A model generated the notes under the pieces. It worked only from the letters and a program-made list of their open reading frames with translations, made no database searches and was not told the DNA's origin. This document shows positions 8,376-16,956 of a stretch of 64,000 nt of DNA, piece after piece. This DNA is from Microbispora catharanthi (GTDB lineage: Bacteria > Actinomycetota > Actinomycetes > Streptosporangiales > Streptosporangiaceae): the NCBI RefSeq assembly GCF_006334915.2, contig NZ_VDMA02000010.1, forward strand, positions 62,001-126,000, given 5' to 3'. Position numbers and translations under genes: made by a program. Numbering within the stretch: position 1 is the first letter of the stretch; every line of letters begins with the position of its first letter.

Positions 8376-9200
8376 ATGAAGGTCGCCTACGTCACCACGG
8401 ACCATCCGGCCGCCGAGCACGACGACGAGCGGGAGATCGCCCTCGCCGCCTGGCTCGGGGCCGGCATCGAGGGCTCGCCGGTGAACTGGCGCGACCCCCG
8501 CGTCGACTGGTCGGAGTTCGACGCGGCGGTCGTCCGCTCCGCCTGGGACTACATCGACCGCCGTGACGAGTTCGTCGCGTGGGCTCACCGGGTGGAGTCG
8601 GTGACGCGGCTGTTCAACCCGGCGCCGGTGATCGAGTGGAACACCGACAAGACCTACCTGCGCACGCTCGGTGTGCCCACCGTCCCCACGCACTGGGCCG
8701 AACCCGGGACGGACCTGCCCGAATGGGATGAGTACGTGGTCAAGCCCGCCGTCTCCGCGGGCGCCCGCGACACCATGCGCACCACGGACCGGGACGCCGC
8801 CGCGGGCCACGCGGCGACGCTGCTCGCCGCGGGCCGCACGGTCATGGTGCAGCCGTACATCCCGTCCGTCGAGCAGGAGGGGGAGCTGTCGCTGCTGTAC
8901 TTCGGCGGCCATTTCAGCCACGCCGTACGGCGGCACCCGATGCTCGCCGGGGTGGCGGAGACCGCGGAGAACCGCGCCACGCTGCGCGACCCGGACGACG
9001 ACCAGTTCGCCCTCGCCGAGCGGGTCCTGGCCGCCGTGCCGGCGAACCTGCTGTACGCCCGGGTGGACCTGGTGCGGATGCCGGACGGCGAGCCGGTCCT
9101 GATCGAGCTGGAGCTCACCGAGCCCTACCTGTTCCTCCGGGACGAGCTGGCCGCACCCGACCTGTTCGCCGAGACCCTCGCCGAGATGCTCAAGGGCTGA
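8376..9200 (+). CDS. ATP-grasp family protein
   Basis: A 274-residue protein with ATP-grasp features: an NTDKTYL segment near residue 89, the nucleotide-binding YVVKPAVSAGARDT near 120, and the metal-binding carboxylates of PVLIELELTEPYLF near 240. Fold members join a carboxylate to an amine or thiol with ATP. It resembles glutathione-synthetase-annotated actinobacterial proteins and the DcsG-like cyclo-ligase group, but substrate and pathway cannot be read from the sequence. GGGAG lies 3 bp before the ATG. The stop is 6 bp from that of the convergent SLOG-type gene, and no biosynthetic partner lies nearby. Confidence 0.72.
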   Translation: MKVAYVTTDHPAAEHDDEREIALAAWLGAGIEGSPVNWRDPRVDWSEFDAAVVRSAWDYIDRRDEFVAWAHRVESVTRLFNPAPVIEWNTDKTYLRTLGVPTVPTHWAEPGTDLPEWDEYVVKPAVSAGARDTMRTTDRDAAAGHAATLLAAGRTVMVQPYIPSVEQEGELSLLYFGGHFSHAVRRHPMLAGVAETAENRATLRDPDDDQFALAERVLAAVPANLLYARVDLVRMPDGEPVLIELELTEPYLFLRDELAAPDLFAETLAEMLKG

Positions 9201-9206
9201 GACTGT

Positions 9207-9698
9207 CTAGGGGCTGAGCGGGCGGGCCCGCTCGGCGGCGGCGAGCGCCAGCCGCACGGCCTCGGCCGGGCCGGCGGCGGCCACCGGACCGGGCACGGGA
9301 CGGCCCTCGGCGTCGAGGACCCGCCAGCCCCCGAGGGTGATCACCGGCGTGCCGCCCCGCTGGGCGAGCGCCAGCTCCGAGAGCGTGCCCCAGGAGCCGC
9401 CCACGACGACGACCGCGTCGGCGGCCCGCACGATCAGCGCGTTGCGGGCCTCGCCCAGGCCGGTGGGAAGGGCCACGGTGAGGTCCGGGCTCGCCCCGGC
9501 GCGGTCCCGGCCCGACAGGACGCCGACCACGACGCCTCCGACCTCCCGCGCGCCCGCCGCCGCGGCGGCCATCACCCCGCCGTACCCGCCGCACAGCACG
9601 ACCGCGCCGCGCTCGGCCAGCAGGCGGCCCACGTCGCGGGCCGCCCGGGCGTCCTGCGGGGTGCACTCGCCCGGCCCGCACACCGCGATCTGCCGCAT
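9207..9698 (-). CDS. TIGR00725/SLOG-type Rossmann protein
   Basis: About 163 residues. An N-terminal beta strand, QIAVCGPGECT, is followed by LCGGYGGVMAAAAAGARE and later VVVVGGSWGTLSEL and GTPVITLGGW. This is the LOG/TIGR00725 fold, a nucleotide-binding Rossmann relative of lysine-decarboxylase-like proteins, often labelled molybdenum-cofactor carrier. The catalytic PGGxGTxxE of cytokinin-activating LOG enzymes is replaced by VGGSWGTLSE, so sensing or carrier function is more likely than phosphoribohydrolase. I chose the second ATG (9698) because it starts directly at the first strand; 9713 adds five residues. Convergent with the ATP-grasp gene. Confidence 0.75.
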   Translation of the reverse strand: MRQIAVCGPGECTPQDARAARDVGRLLAERGAVVLCGGYGGVMAAAAAGAREVGGVVVGVLSGRDRAGASPDLTVALPTGLGEARNALIVRAADAVVVVGGSWGTLSELALAQRGGTPVITLGGWRVLDAEGRPVPGPVAAAGPAEAVRLALAAAERARPLSP

Positions 9699-9723
9699 GG
9701 AGACCTGCCGCATGGGGGCCAGG

Positions 9724-10479
9724 CTACGCGGAGATCCCGCCGTCCACCGGGATCACGGCGCCGGTCAGGTAGGACCCGGCGCGTGAGGCCAGGAAGACCG
9801 CCGCGCCCGCCATGTCGTCGGGCCTGCCGATGCGGCCGAGCGGGACGTTGCTCTCGATCGCGCCGCGCATCTGGGGGTCGTCGAGCGCGAAGGCCATCAT
9901 CTTCGACTCGAACGGCCCGGGCGCGATCGCGTTCACCGTGATCGACTCCCGGGCGAGCTGGCGGGCCAGATGCCGGGTCAGCATGTGGACGCCCGCCTTG
10001 GCCGCCGAGTACGCGTAGTTCTCCATGAACGGCACCCGGAGCCCGTCGATCGACCCGATGTTGATCACGCGTGCCGGGTCGTCGGGCGACGCGGCGGCGC
10101 GCAGGAGCGGCAGGAGGCGGCGGGTGAGGAAGAAGACGCCCTTGACGTTGATGTCCCAGAGCTTGTCGAATGCGTGCTCCGGATACTCCTCCAGCGGCGC
10201 GCCCCAACTCGCCCCCGCGTTGTTGACGAGCACGTCGAGCCGGCTCTCCCGCTCCGACACCGCCTGCGCCAGCGTCTCGACGCCGTCGGGGGTGGACAGG
10301 TCCGCCTGTACGGCATGACAGCCCAGCTCGGCGGCCGTGGCCTCCAGCTCGTCCTTCTTCCGTGAGGAGATGTAGACGGTGGCGCCCGCGTCGAGGAACC
10401 CCCGCGCGATCATCTTCCCGATGCCCCGGGACCCGCCCGTGACGACGACCGTCTTGCCTTCCACCGAGAACAGAGTCAT
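9724..10479 (-). CDS. Short-chain dehydrogenase/reductase
   Basis: A 251-residue classical SDR. The NAD(P) motif TGGSRGIGK is near residue 14, NNAGASWG near 87, the catalytic Ser in INIGSIDG near 143, the YSAAK Tyr-Lys pair near 156, and a C-terminal GGISA end. It resembles 3-oxoacyl-ACP reductases and sugar or alcohol dehydrogenases; the substrate is unknown. An upstream ATG at 10539 would add 20 residues unlike any SDR N-terminus, so I start at MTLFSVEGK. A perfect TetR-type palindrome sits 12-25 bp before this start. The flavin-reductase gene follows on the same strand 40 bp upstream, so the two may be co-transcribed. Confidence 0.85.
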   Translation of the reverse strand: MTLFSVEGKTVVVTGGSRGIGKMIARGFLDAGATVYISSRKKDELEATAAELGCHAVQADLSTPDGVETLAQAVSERESRLDVLVNNAGASWGAPLEEYPEHAFDKLWDINVKGVFFLTRRLLPLLRAAASPDDPARVINIGSIDGLRVPFMENYAYSAAKAGVHMLTRHLARQLARESITVNAIAPGPFESKMMAFALDDPQMRGAIESNVPLGRIGRPDDMAGAAVFLASRAGSYLTGAVIPVDGGISA

Positions 10480-10490
10480 GCGGGCAGCAT

Positions 10491-10504
10491 ACCGACCGGT
10501 CGGT
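10491..10504. promoter_or_regulatory. TetR-type palindrome upstream of the SDR
   Basis: ACCGACCGGTCGGT is a perfect 14-bp palindrome located just before the SDR start and 15 bp after the end of the flavin-reductase gene. Sites of the form TACCGACCGnTnGGT are known for TetR repressors of fatty-acid or phenylacetate metabolism. The regulator is not adjacent. Confidence 0.6.
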
Positions 10505-10519
10505 TCCGCGTCAGGCACG

Positions 10520-11053
10520 TCACGCCTCGAAGCTCCCATAGGCTCCGCGGAAGAACACCAGCGGGCCGCCGTCGTCGTGCCGGTCGAGCCCCGTGACCCG
10601 GGCGACGACGATCACGTGGTCGCCGGCCGGATGCTCCTTGTCCACCGTGCAGTCGATCCAGGCGAGCGCGCCGTCCAGCACGGGCGCGCCGCCGGGGGAC
10701 AGGGCCCACGGAAGGCCGCCGAACTTGTCCCCGCCCTTCGCGGCGAGCCGATCGCACACCTGCCGCTGGTGGTCGGCGAGCACGTTGACGCACAGGGTCG
10801 TCGCGGCCTTGAGGCGCGGCCAGCTCGTGCTGGTCCGCGAGACGCAGAACGACACCAGTGGCGGATCGAGGCTCACGGACGTGAAGGAGTTGACGGCCAG
10901 GCCGCACGGCTCCCCGGTCTCCGGGTCGATCGCGGTGACGGCCACGACGCCGGTGGCGTACCTGCCGAGGACGTTCCTGAAGTGCTGGGGATTGACGGCC
11001 GGAATCCTCCTGGCGCCGTCATGGCCGACCCTCCGGGCCACAGGGATGCTCAT
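10520..11053 (-). CDS. Flavin reductase-domain protein
   Basis: A 177-residue flavin reductase-like (HpaC/DIM6) protein. The core segments are RYATGVVAVTA near residue 34, GLAVNSFTSVSLDPPLVSFCV near 53-73, and CVNVLADHQ near 89. Such proteins reduce FMN/FAD with NAD(P)H for two-component monooxygenases or bind FMN as oxidoreductases. The start at 11053 has GAGGAGG 10 bp upstream; an earlier ATG at 11113 lacks one. No obvious monooxygenase partner is adjacent; the SDR downstream shares the strand and is the only candidate operon mate. Confidence 0.82.
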   Translation of the reverse strand: MSIPVARRVGHDGARRIPAVNPQHFRNVLGRYATGVVAVTAIDPETGEPCGLAVNSFTSVSLDPPLVSFCVSRTSTSWPRLKAATTLCVNVLADHQRQVCDRLAAKGGDKFGGLPWALSPGGAPVLDGALAWIDCTVDKEHPAGDHVIVVARVTGLDRHDDGGPLVFFRGAYGSFEA

Positions 11054-11135
11054 CGCGCACGTGCCTCCTCGGTCGCCTCCCCATGAAGTCAAGGAGGGCC
11101 GGAGTCGATGCATTCCCTGTGTGTGGTTAACGGTG

Positions 11136-11174
11136 GCGCGTCCTGGCGGGCGTGGGGGACCCGCCAGGACGCGC
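11136..11174. repeat. Perfect 15-bp inverted repeat
   Basis: GCGCGTCCTGGCGGG and CCCGCCAGGACGCGC flank a 9-nt loop. This is the strongest of three consecutive hairpins in the gap between the flavin-reductase and GntR genes. No T-tract follows on either strand. Confidence 0.75.
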
Positions 11175-11187
11175 TCCGCCCCGGCGC

Positions 11188-11225
11188 GAGACCTCGACCC
11201 CGGCGAGGGTTGGGGTCGAGATCTC
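11188..11225. repeat. 14-bp inverted repeat, one mismatch
   Basis: GAGACCTCGACCCC pairs with GGGGTCGAGATCTC across a 10-nt loop with one mismatch. It starts 13 bp after the first hairpin. Confidence 0.7.
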
Positions 11226-11248
11226 GTTCAATCGCACGGAGTCCATGG

Positions 11249-11276
11249 GGAGCGGCCGTCCTCGACCGGCCGCTCC
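11249..11276. repeat. Perfect 9-bp inverted repeat
   Basis: GGAGCGGCC and GGCCGCTCC flank a 10-nt loop. Third hairpin of the series; together they cover about 140 bp. Confidence 0.65.
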
Positions 11277-11555
11277 GGCGTGCGGTGGTACCGCGTGCTC
11301 GGGCATGTCACGCCGTTCCCGCACAAGGCGGTCATGTCGGTGGATACCGACAGCTCTGACATGTCGTTCCCGTCGCTCTGATAGGTCTGGGCTCTGGCAG
11401 GTCTGGGCTCGCGCCAGGGCGACTTCGGCGTTCCCGCACCGACCGCCCTCACGGGCCCACCTCCATTGGATGGATTTGTACCAACGTTTGGATAATGCGC
11501 GGCTGGGTGGGCTCTGGTCAAGGGGTTGTTTCCCGGTAGAGCGAGATCCTCTAGA

Positions 11556-11569
11556 TTTGTTGGAACAAA
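11556..11569. promoter_or_regulatory. Candidate GntR autoregulatory site
   Basis: TTTGTT-GG-AACAAA, a 6-bp inverted repeat 18 bp before the GntR start. A related half pattern, ATTTGTACCAAC, occurs about 80 bp upstream near 11475, so two sites may exist. HutC-type regulators bind GT-N-AC palindromes. Confidence 0.5.
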
Positions 11570-11587
11570 AGGGTGGATTGAGGAAAG

Positions 11588-12340
11588 ATGGCACGATCGT
11601 CGCTCTACCAGCAGGTGGCCGCCGAGGTACGCAGGGCCATCTACGCGGGCGAACTCGCGCCGGGCGACCAGATCCCGACCGAGGCCGACCTCATGGAGGC
11701 GCACGGCGTCAGCCGCAACACCGTACGGCTGGCCCTGGGCGAGCTGGAGAACGAGGGTCTCATCCTGCGGATGCGCCGGCGTGGAACGTTCGTACGCGAG
11801 CGCCGTCCCCTCCTCATGCGCCCCCAGGACGAGTTCCTCCCGTACGACCAGGAGGGGCGGCGGTTCGACACGTTCGTCCACGCGGTCCGCTCCGAGGGCC
11901 GTACGGCGGACCAGAGGATCGAGGTCTCGATCGTCGAGCCGCCCGAGGACGTGACCACCCGCCTCGCCCTCGCCGACGGCGCCCTGGCCGTCGTGCGCCG
12001 CCGGCTGCGCTTCGTGGACGGCCAGCCGTACAACACGCTGGACTCGTACTTCCCCCTGGAGATCGTGGGGGGCTCCGAGATCGCCAGGCCCGGCGACATC
12101 ACGCGCGGGGCCAACCGGGTGCTTGAGGAGCTGGGCCATCTCCAGGTTCGCGTGATCGACGACCTGTCGGCCCGCATGCCGACCTCTGACGAGTCGTCGC
12201 GGCTTCAGCTGGAGCCCGGCACTCCGGTCGTCGTCCACACCCGGGTCGGCTACGACGCCGACGACACGCCCGTCCGCGTCGCCGTGTCCGTGCTGCCCGC
12301 CGACAAGCATCTGATCCGATACGAGCTGGAACGTCATTGA
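11588..12340 (+). CDS. GntR-family regulator, HutC/UTRA subfamily
   Basis: A 250-residue regulator. The N-terminal winged helix is about residues 5-72 (LYQQVAAEVRRAIYAGEL, then the recognition region GVSRNTVRLALGELE), followed by a UTRA effector domain about 90-245 that ends in ADKHLIRYELERH. UTRA domains bind small ligands such as amino acids, sugars or fatty-acid derivatives. AGGAAAG directly precedes the ATG. The regulated target is not evident: the next gene is a GNAT beyond two terminator-like hairpins. Candidate operators lie in the 100 bp upstream, so autoregulation is the safest guess. Confidence 0.87.
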   Translation: MARSSLYQQVAAEVRRAIYAGELAPGDQIPTEADLMEAHGVSRNTVRLALGELENEGLILRMRRRGTFVRERRPLLMRPQDEFLPYDQEGRRFDTFVHAVRSEGRTADQRIEVSIVEPPEDVTTRLALADGALAVVRRRLRFVDGQPYNTLDSYFPLEIVGGSEIARPGDITRGANRVLEELGHLQVRVIDDLSARMPTSDESSRLQLEPGTPVVVHTRVGYDADDTPVRVAVSVLPADKHLIRYELERH

Positions 12341-12348
12341 CGAGGCCC

Positions 12349-12405
12349 GGACGCCCCCTGGCCTGAGCGGGCGTCCCCGGCCGCCGGGCCCTCCTCAGGA
12401 GGGCC
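12349..12405 (+). terminator. Tandem hairpins after the GntR gene
   Basis: Two stems in series: GGACGCCC/GGGCGTCC (12349-12376) and GGCCCTCCT/AGGAGGGCC with a 1-nt centre (12387-12405). They directly follow the regulator stop. No U-tract, as is common for actinomycete terminators. Confidence 0.6.
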
Positions 12406-12556
12406 GCTCCCGCGATTCCCGTCCTGACCCCGGCAGGGGACCCCGCCGCACCCGCGCGCCCTAGCCGGGTCCGCCGTCTCCGGACGGACGCTGCACGGCA
12501 TCATGCCGTCACTCTCAGTGATCAAACCGCCGCCGTCGGCACGAAAGGAATCAGGC

Positions 12557-13210
12557 ATGCCCGCGAACACCCTGGATCTTGTTACGGAACTCACGCTGCG
12601 TCGCGCCACCCCGGCCGATCTGCAGGGGGTCCTCGCCCTGCTGGCGCGCACCGCCGGGTGGCTGAACGGTCTCGGCGTACGGCAGTGGCCCGCCGGGGGC
12701 TTTCCCGCCGAGCGCATCGAACCGCTGATCGGCGCGGGCGTCATGTACCTCCTGGACGCCGGCTCCCAGGTGCCGGCCGCCACGATCGCCGTGGACGGCC
12801 ATGCCGACCCGGAGTTCTGGACCCCCGCCGACCGCCCCGGGGACGCGCTCTACGTCCACAAGCTCGCCGTGAGCAGGACCTACTCGGGCCGGGGCCTGGG
12901 GGACACGCTGCTCGACTGGGCCGCCCTGCGGGCCGCCGCTCACGACCGGCCGTACCTGCGGCTGGACTGCGCCAAGGACAACGCCCGCCTGCAGTCGTAC
13001 TACCGGAAGGCGGGCTTCCGGCACGTCCGCACCGTCGACCTGCCGCACCGCGCCTCCGGCGCGCTGTTCGAGCGGGACGCCAGCGCCGCGATCCCGGCCG
13101 CGTTGTCCTATCGCCGCACGCCGGCGGTGCCGGCCCAGCGCTCGGGACATGCGGCGCAATCCTGGAGGGTTCTTGACATCACTGCACACAACGAGTTGAT
13201 CGAGTGCTGA
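12557..13210 (+). CDS. GNAT-family N-acetyltransferase
   Basis: A 217-residue acetyltransferase. The GNAT fold starts with LTLRRATPADL at residues 11-21; the acetyl-CoA loop is RTYSGRGLGDTLLDWA near residue 113, followed by DCAKDNARLQSYYRKAGF near 136-153. Acceptor unknown. AAAGGA lies 8 bp before this ATG; an in-frame ATG at 12503 would add an unlikely 18-residue leader. The last 40 residues, with a Pro/Arg-rich stretch, extend past the usual GNAT end and are probably disordered. Confidence 0.8.
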   Translation: MPANTLDLVTELTLRRATPADLQGVLALLARTAGWLNGLGVRQWPAGGFPAERIEPLIGAGVMYLLDAGSQVPAATIAVDGHADPEFWTPADRPGDALYVHKLAVSRTYSGRGLGDTLLDWAALRAAAHDRPYLRLDCAKDNARLQSYYRKAGFRHVRTVDLPHRASGALFERDASAAIPAALSYRRTPAVPAQRSGHAAQSWRVLDITAHNELIEC

Positions 13211-13261
13211 ACAGGGCGGACGCCGTGAGGCGCCGCAAAGGGACCGGATACTGTTCACTTC

Positions 13262-13942
13262 ATGACGGGATCCCTCCTTGAAGTGATCGCGCTCGACCTG
13301 CGTGACGCCGTGGCCGCCGAGGAGGGCGGAGCGGATCGCCTGGAGATCGTGTCCGACATGGACTCGGACGGGCTCACCCCCTCGGCGGAGCTCGTCGCGG
13401 CGATCTCGCGCGAGTGCGGGCTGCCGCAGATGGTCATGCTCCGCTGCAACGCCGGGTTCACCGTGACCCCGGAGGAGCTCGACCGGCTGCGCGGCCACGT
13501 CAAGGAACTCGCCGAGGCCGGCGCGGCGGGCTTCGTCTTCGGCTTCCTGTCCGAGGACGGGTCGGTCGACAGGGAGGCGACGGACGCGCTGATCCACGCG
13601 GTCTCGCCGCTGCCCTGGACCTTCCACCGCGCCGTGGACCACGCCGCCGACGTGCGGGCCGCCTGGCGCGCCGTACGGCTGCTGCCGAACCTGGCGACCG
13701 TCCTCACGTCCGGTTCGCCCGAGGGCGTCGGCAGCGGCCTCGGCGTGTTACGCGCGCGGGCCGAGGCGGGGGACGCCTCGCTCGTGCTCGCCGGCGGCGG
13801 GCTGCGCGAGGAGCACGTGCCGGTGCTGCTCGACTACGGCGTCCGCGCCTTCCACGTGGGCAGCGCCGTGCGGGGCTCGTGGCGCGAGCCGGTCGACCCG
13901 GACCGCGTCCGGCGCTGGCGCCGCGTCGTCGACCGGCTGTGA
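13262..13942 (+). CDS. cutC: CutC family copper-homeostasis protein
   Basis: A 226-residue TIM-barrel protein with the CutC signatures EGGADRLEIVSDMDSDGLTPS near residue 21, the MLRCN strand near 60, WTFHRAVDHAAD near 119 and LTSGSPEGVGSGL near 147. CutC was named for copper tolerance in Escherichia coli, but direct copper handling is disputed; some members are thought to be aldolase-like enzymes. Cytoplasmic, single gene, convergent with the oxidoreductase-methyltransferase gene. GTTCACTTC just before the ATG provides no strong ribosome site. Confidence 0.88.
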   Translation: MTGSLLEVIALDLRDAVAAEEGGADRLEIVSDMDSDGLTPSAELVAAISRECGLPQMVMLRCNAGFTVTPEELDRLRGHVKELAEAGAAGFVFGFLSEDGSVDREATDALIHAVSPLPWTFHRAVDHAADVRAAWRAVRLLPNLATVLTSGSPEGVGSGLGVLRARAEAGDASLVLAGGGLREEHVPVLLDYGVRAFHVGSAVRGSWREPVDPDRVRRWRRVVDRL

Positions 13943-13965
13943 CCGCCCGGTTGTGACCGAACAGC

Positions 13966-15557
13966 TCAGGCGCGGCGGCGGGCGACCAGGACGGCGTCGC
14001 GGATGGTGACCTCGCCGCCCTCCGGGTCCACCGCCGTGCGCGGCCGGGCCTCGGCCGCCGTGACCTCCCACTCGGCCGGATCGAGCGACGCCGCGACCTC
14101 CTCGGCGGTGAACATCATCTGCGGGAAGTGCATCCGCCGGACCTTGGTCAGCAGGTCCGACGGGTGGTGCCCGACGATCAGCAGGGTGCCGCCAGGAGCC
14201 ACCGCGGCGGCCAGCCGGGCGAACAGCGTCCGCCTGGCCTCGCGCGGCAGGTGCATGTACTGCGCCGACACCAGGTCGTACGCGCCCTCGGGAAGGGCGT
14301 GGTCGCGCAGGTCCGCGCGCACCCACTCGGTGCGGTCCGCGACGTCCGCGCCCGCGTCGGCGGCGTGGGCGGCGGCCCGCTCCAGCGCCGTGGCGGAGAT
14401 GTCGGCTCCCGTCACCCGCCAGCCCCTTGCGGCGAGCCAGACGGCGTCGGCGCCCTCGCCGGTGCCGACGTCGAGGGCCCGGCCCGGGGGCAGCTGCGCG
14501 GCCTCGGCCACAAGCTGCGGGTTCGGGCGGCCGCTCCAGACCGCCGGCCGGGAGCGGTAGCGCTCCTCCCAGGTCGCCTCATCGAACAGCGTGCGCACCT
14601 CGTTCCGGTAGGCGTCGACGGCCTCCCGGGTCTCCTCGGCAATGAGATCCATGTTGATCGCCGCGCCGGCGGCCAGGCCCGCCGCGGCGGACGCGATCAC
14701 CACGGCGCGCACGTCCGTCACGTTCCCCGCCACCCAGACACCGGGCACGGCGGTCGCCCCGGTCGGCTCCGCGGCGATCCGGGTGCCCGCCACGTGACCG
14801 CCGAGCTCCACCTCGACCGGCTTGAGACCGAGCGATTCCAGCACCCCGGACCGGGCGGTGAGCGGCGCGCCGACGACGAGCGCGTCGAGCGCGACGACCT
14901 CGCCGGAGGCCAGCCGAACCCCGGTGAGCGCGTCGCCGGTCACCTCGATCCCCGTGACCGGGCCGTCGGCGACGGGGATCCGGCGCGCGGCGAGCCGCTC
15001 GGCATCCTCCTCGGACGGCGCGGGGCAGTGGTGGGCCAGGAACACCACGTCCTCGCTCCACTGCCGCCACAGAAGGGCCTGCTCGACGGCGAGCGGCCCG
15101 GTGGCCAGCACGCCGATGCGCCGGTCGCGGACCTCCCACCCGTGGCAGTACGGGCAGTGCAGCACGTCGCGGCCCCAGCGCTCGGCCAGGCCCGGCACGT
15201 CGGGCAACTCGTCCACGGCCCCGGTCGCCACCAGCAGGCGGCGGGCCCGGACGGCACGGCCGTCGTCCAGCGTCACGAGGAAGTCGTCGCCCTCCCGCGT
15301 CGCGGCCTCGGCCCGCCCGGCGACGACCTCGCCGCCGTAGCTGATCACTTCCTCGCGTCCGGCCGCTCGCAACTCGGCGGGCGGCGTGCCGTCCCCCGGC
15401 CGAGGTAGTTGTGCATGTGCGCGGCCGGCGCGTTGCGCGGCTCTCCTGCGTCCACCACCAGCACCGACCGCCGGGCCCGCGCCAGCGCCAGCGCGCCGCT
15501 GAGCCCCGCGGGGCCGCCGCCCACCACGACCACGTCGTACTTCTTCTTCTCGTCCAC
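13966..15557 (-). pseudogene. Thioredoxin-reductase-like oxidoreductase fused to SAM methyltransferase, frameshifted
   Basis: The GTG start at 15557 (AGGAGG upstream) encodes KYDVVVVGGGPAGLSGALAL and continues to HMHNYLGR, then leaves frame. The next frame resumes with DGTPPAELRAAGREEV and runs to 13966. The shift falls in a run of five G on the coding strand (plus 15393-15397); one extra G would restore the frame. Domains: FAD/NAD(P) oxidoreductase about 1-305 with HCPYCHGWE in place of the usual thioredoxin-reductase CxxC, then a class I methyltransferase (ALDVGTGEGADAVWLAARG). This oxidoreductase-methyltransferase fusion is known in actinobacteria. A sequencing error, true decay or frameshifting cannot be separated here. 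Confidence 0.8.
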
Positions 15558-15656
15558 CCCGTGCCTCCTGCGTCGACGTCCGCTTCAGATGTCTGCTGTC
15601 GAACAGTGCGGCACAGGCGGCGAGAGCGGCAAGGAACCTTGCCGATACGGCAAACC

Positions 15657-16835
15657 TCAGCAGAGGGCGCGGTCGGCCCGGGCCAGGGCGGCGACCAGAG
15701 TCCTGATCGTCGCGGGCTCGTCCAGCACGCCCCCCGCGGCCTCGCGCCGTTCCTGCCAGGCGCGCACCCGGTCGGCGTACTTCTCGTAGCAGGCGAGGTG
15801 GAAGGCGTACACGGTCGTGAAGCGGCTGACGAGGTGCGAGGGGTGCATGTCCCACCCCTGATAGAAGCCGTGCGCCAGCGAGTGCGACACCAGCGCCGAG
15901 TGCCTGCGCAGCAGGGCGTGCACGTCGGCCGCCGCGTCCGAGGCCGGGGCCGCGGCCAGTGAGCCGTCCGACAGCTCCACCCCCGTCCCCGACAGCGCCG
16001 TCTGCATGACGTGCCGCGCGTGGTCGCAGGCCGGGTGGTCGAGCCGCTGCTCGCCCGGCGGCAGCCCGAGCGCGGCCGTGTAGTCGAACACTCCGAAGTG
16101 GGCCGCCGCCAGCCGCCCGCCCAGCGAGGGCACCAGGTCGGCCGACCGCTGGAGCATGAGCACGGTCTGCGGGGCCTCCACCTGCATCTCGAAGCGCAGT
16201 GTGCCTGAGGGCAGGCGCAACGCGCGCTCCAGCGCCTCCAGGCAGCCGGCGAACTGGCGCAGGTAGTCCTCCATCAAGACCTTGGGGAAGGTCACCGTGA
16301 ACCCGTCCGGAAGCCTGCCGGCCCGCCGCACGACCCCGGTGAGGAACCCGTCGAGCGTGCGCACCGAGCGCAGGGGGTCGCCGTCGGCGAACGACTTCAC
16401 CCGCAGCCCCCACCTGCGGGGCAGCGTGCCCGCCTCGTGCATCGCGGCCACGGCCGCCGCCGCCGACTCGGCGTGCCGGTCCTCCTCCTCGGGGGAGCGC
16501 CCGCCGTATCCGTCCTCGAAGTCGACGCGCAGGTCCTCGATCGGCTCGGCGTGCAGCTTCCGGCGTACCCGGTCGTGCACGGGCTGGGCCAGCTCGGGGT
16601 CGAGCTCGAACAGCGCGGCCAGCTCGGCGGGGGTGAACAGGAGCCGGTGGAGGAGGTCGGTCGCGGCGTGCCGCCACTGCTGGACGATCTCCGCCGTCAC
16701 CCGGTCCGCGGGCACGTACACGGTGTGCACCGGCTGCCATGCGGGTTCCCGTACGGGAAACCGGGCGAGCTGCTCGCGATGGGTGCCGGCGAAGCCGTCG
16801 AGCACCCCGTCCACGCCGGTCAGCGTCGTCTCCAT
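15657..16835 (-). CDS. CitE/HpcH-like aldolase-fold protein (DUF6986-like)
   Basis: A 392-residue protein with TIM-barrel aldolase features: LRVDFEDGYGGRSPEEEDRH near residue 110, LRVKSF near 142, the FEMQVEAPQTV metal-binding Glu region near 210, and HFGVFDYTAALGL near 245. These match the CitE/HpcH-HpaI superfamily, which cleaves or condenses C-C bonds of CoA esters or 2-keto acids with a divalent metal. The larger size and extra N-terminal part fit the uncharacterised DUF6986-type group of actinobacteria. The start at METTLTG is chosen for GAGGAT 8 bp upstream; 16874 is an alternative. Substrate unknown. Confidence 0.68.
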   Translation of the reverse strand: METTLTGVDGVLDGFAGTHREQLARFPVREPAWQPVHTVYVPADRVTAEIVQQWRHAATDLLHRLLFTPAELAALFELDPELAQPVHDRVRRKLHAEPIEDLRVDFEDGYGGRSPEEEDRHAESAAAAVAAMHEAGTLPRRWGLRVKSFADGDPLRSVRTLDGFLTGVVRRAGRLPDGFTVTFPKVLMEDYLRQFAGCLEALERALRLPSGTLRFEMQVEAPQTVLMLQRSADLVPSLGGRLAAAHFGVFDYTAALGLPPGEQRLDHPACDHARHVMQTALSGTGVELSDGSLAAAPASDAAADVHALLRRHSALVSHSLAHGFYQGWDMHPSHLVSRFTTVYAFHLACYEKYADRVRAWQERREAAGGVLDEPATIRTLVAALARADRALC

Positions 16836-16956
16836 GGGGACGATCCTCGCAGAGTCCCGCCACGGTGAGGGCAATCACGCAACGTCGCTGCATGACGACG
16901 CAGCGTTGGCTATCCTTTTCCTCGAACAGCCGATCGAACAGGTGAGCGAAAAAGAA

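Larger units (their letters stand above)
11054..11587. other. Hairpin-rich divergent intergenic region
   Basis: 534 bp without a convincing gene between the flavin-reductase and GntR starts. It holds three strong inverted repeats in a row: 11136-11174 (perfect 15-bp arms, 9-nt loop), 11188-11225 (14-bp arms, one mismatch, 10-nt loop) and 11249-11276 (perfect 9-bp arms, 10-nt loop). Further right are a weak TGTCGG/CCGACA pair (11335-11352), several GTTCCCG copies, and two copies of AGGTCTGGGCTC around 11393-11412. No T-run follows the hairpins. A structured RNA, a non-autonomous element or a bidirectional control region are all possible. Confidence 0.6.

Noticed and set aside
11136-11276. Hairpins as intrinsic terminators
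   Set aside because: No U-tract on either strand, and both flanking genes are divergent, so nothing would be terminated.
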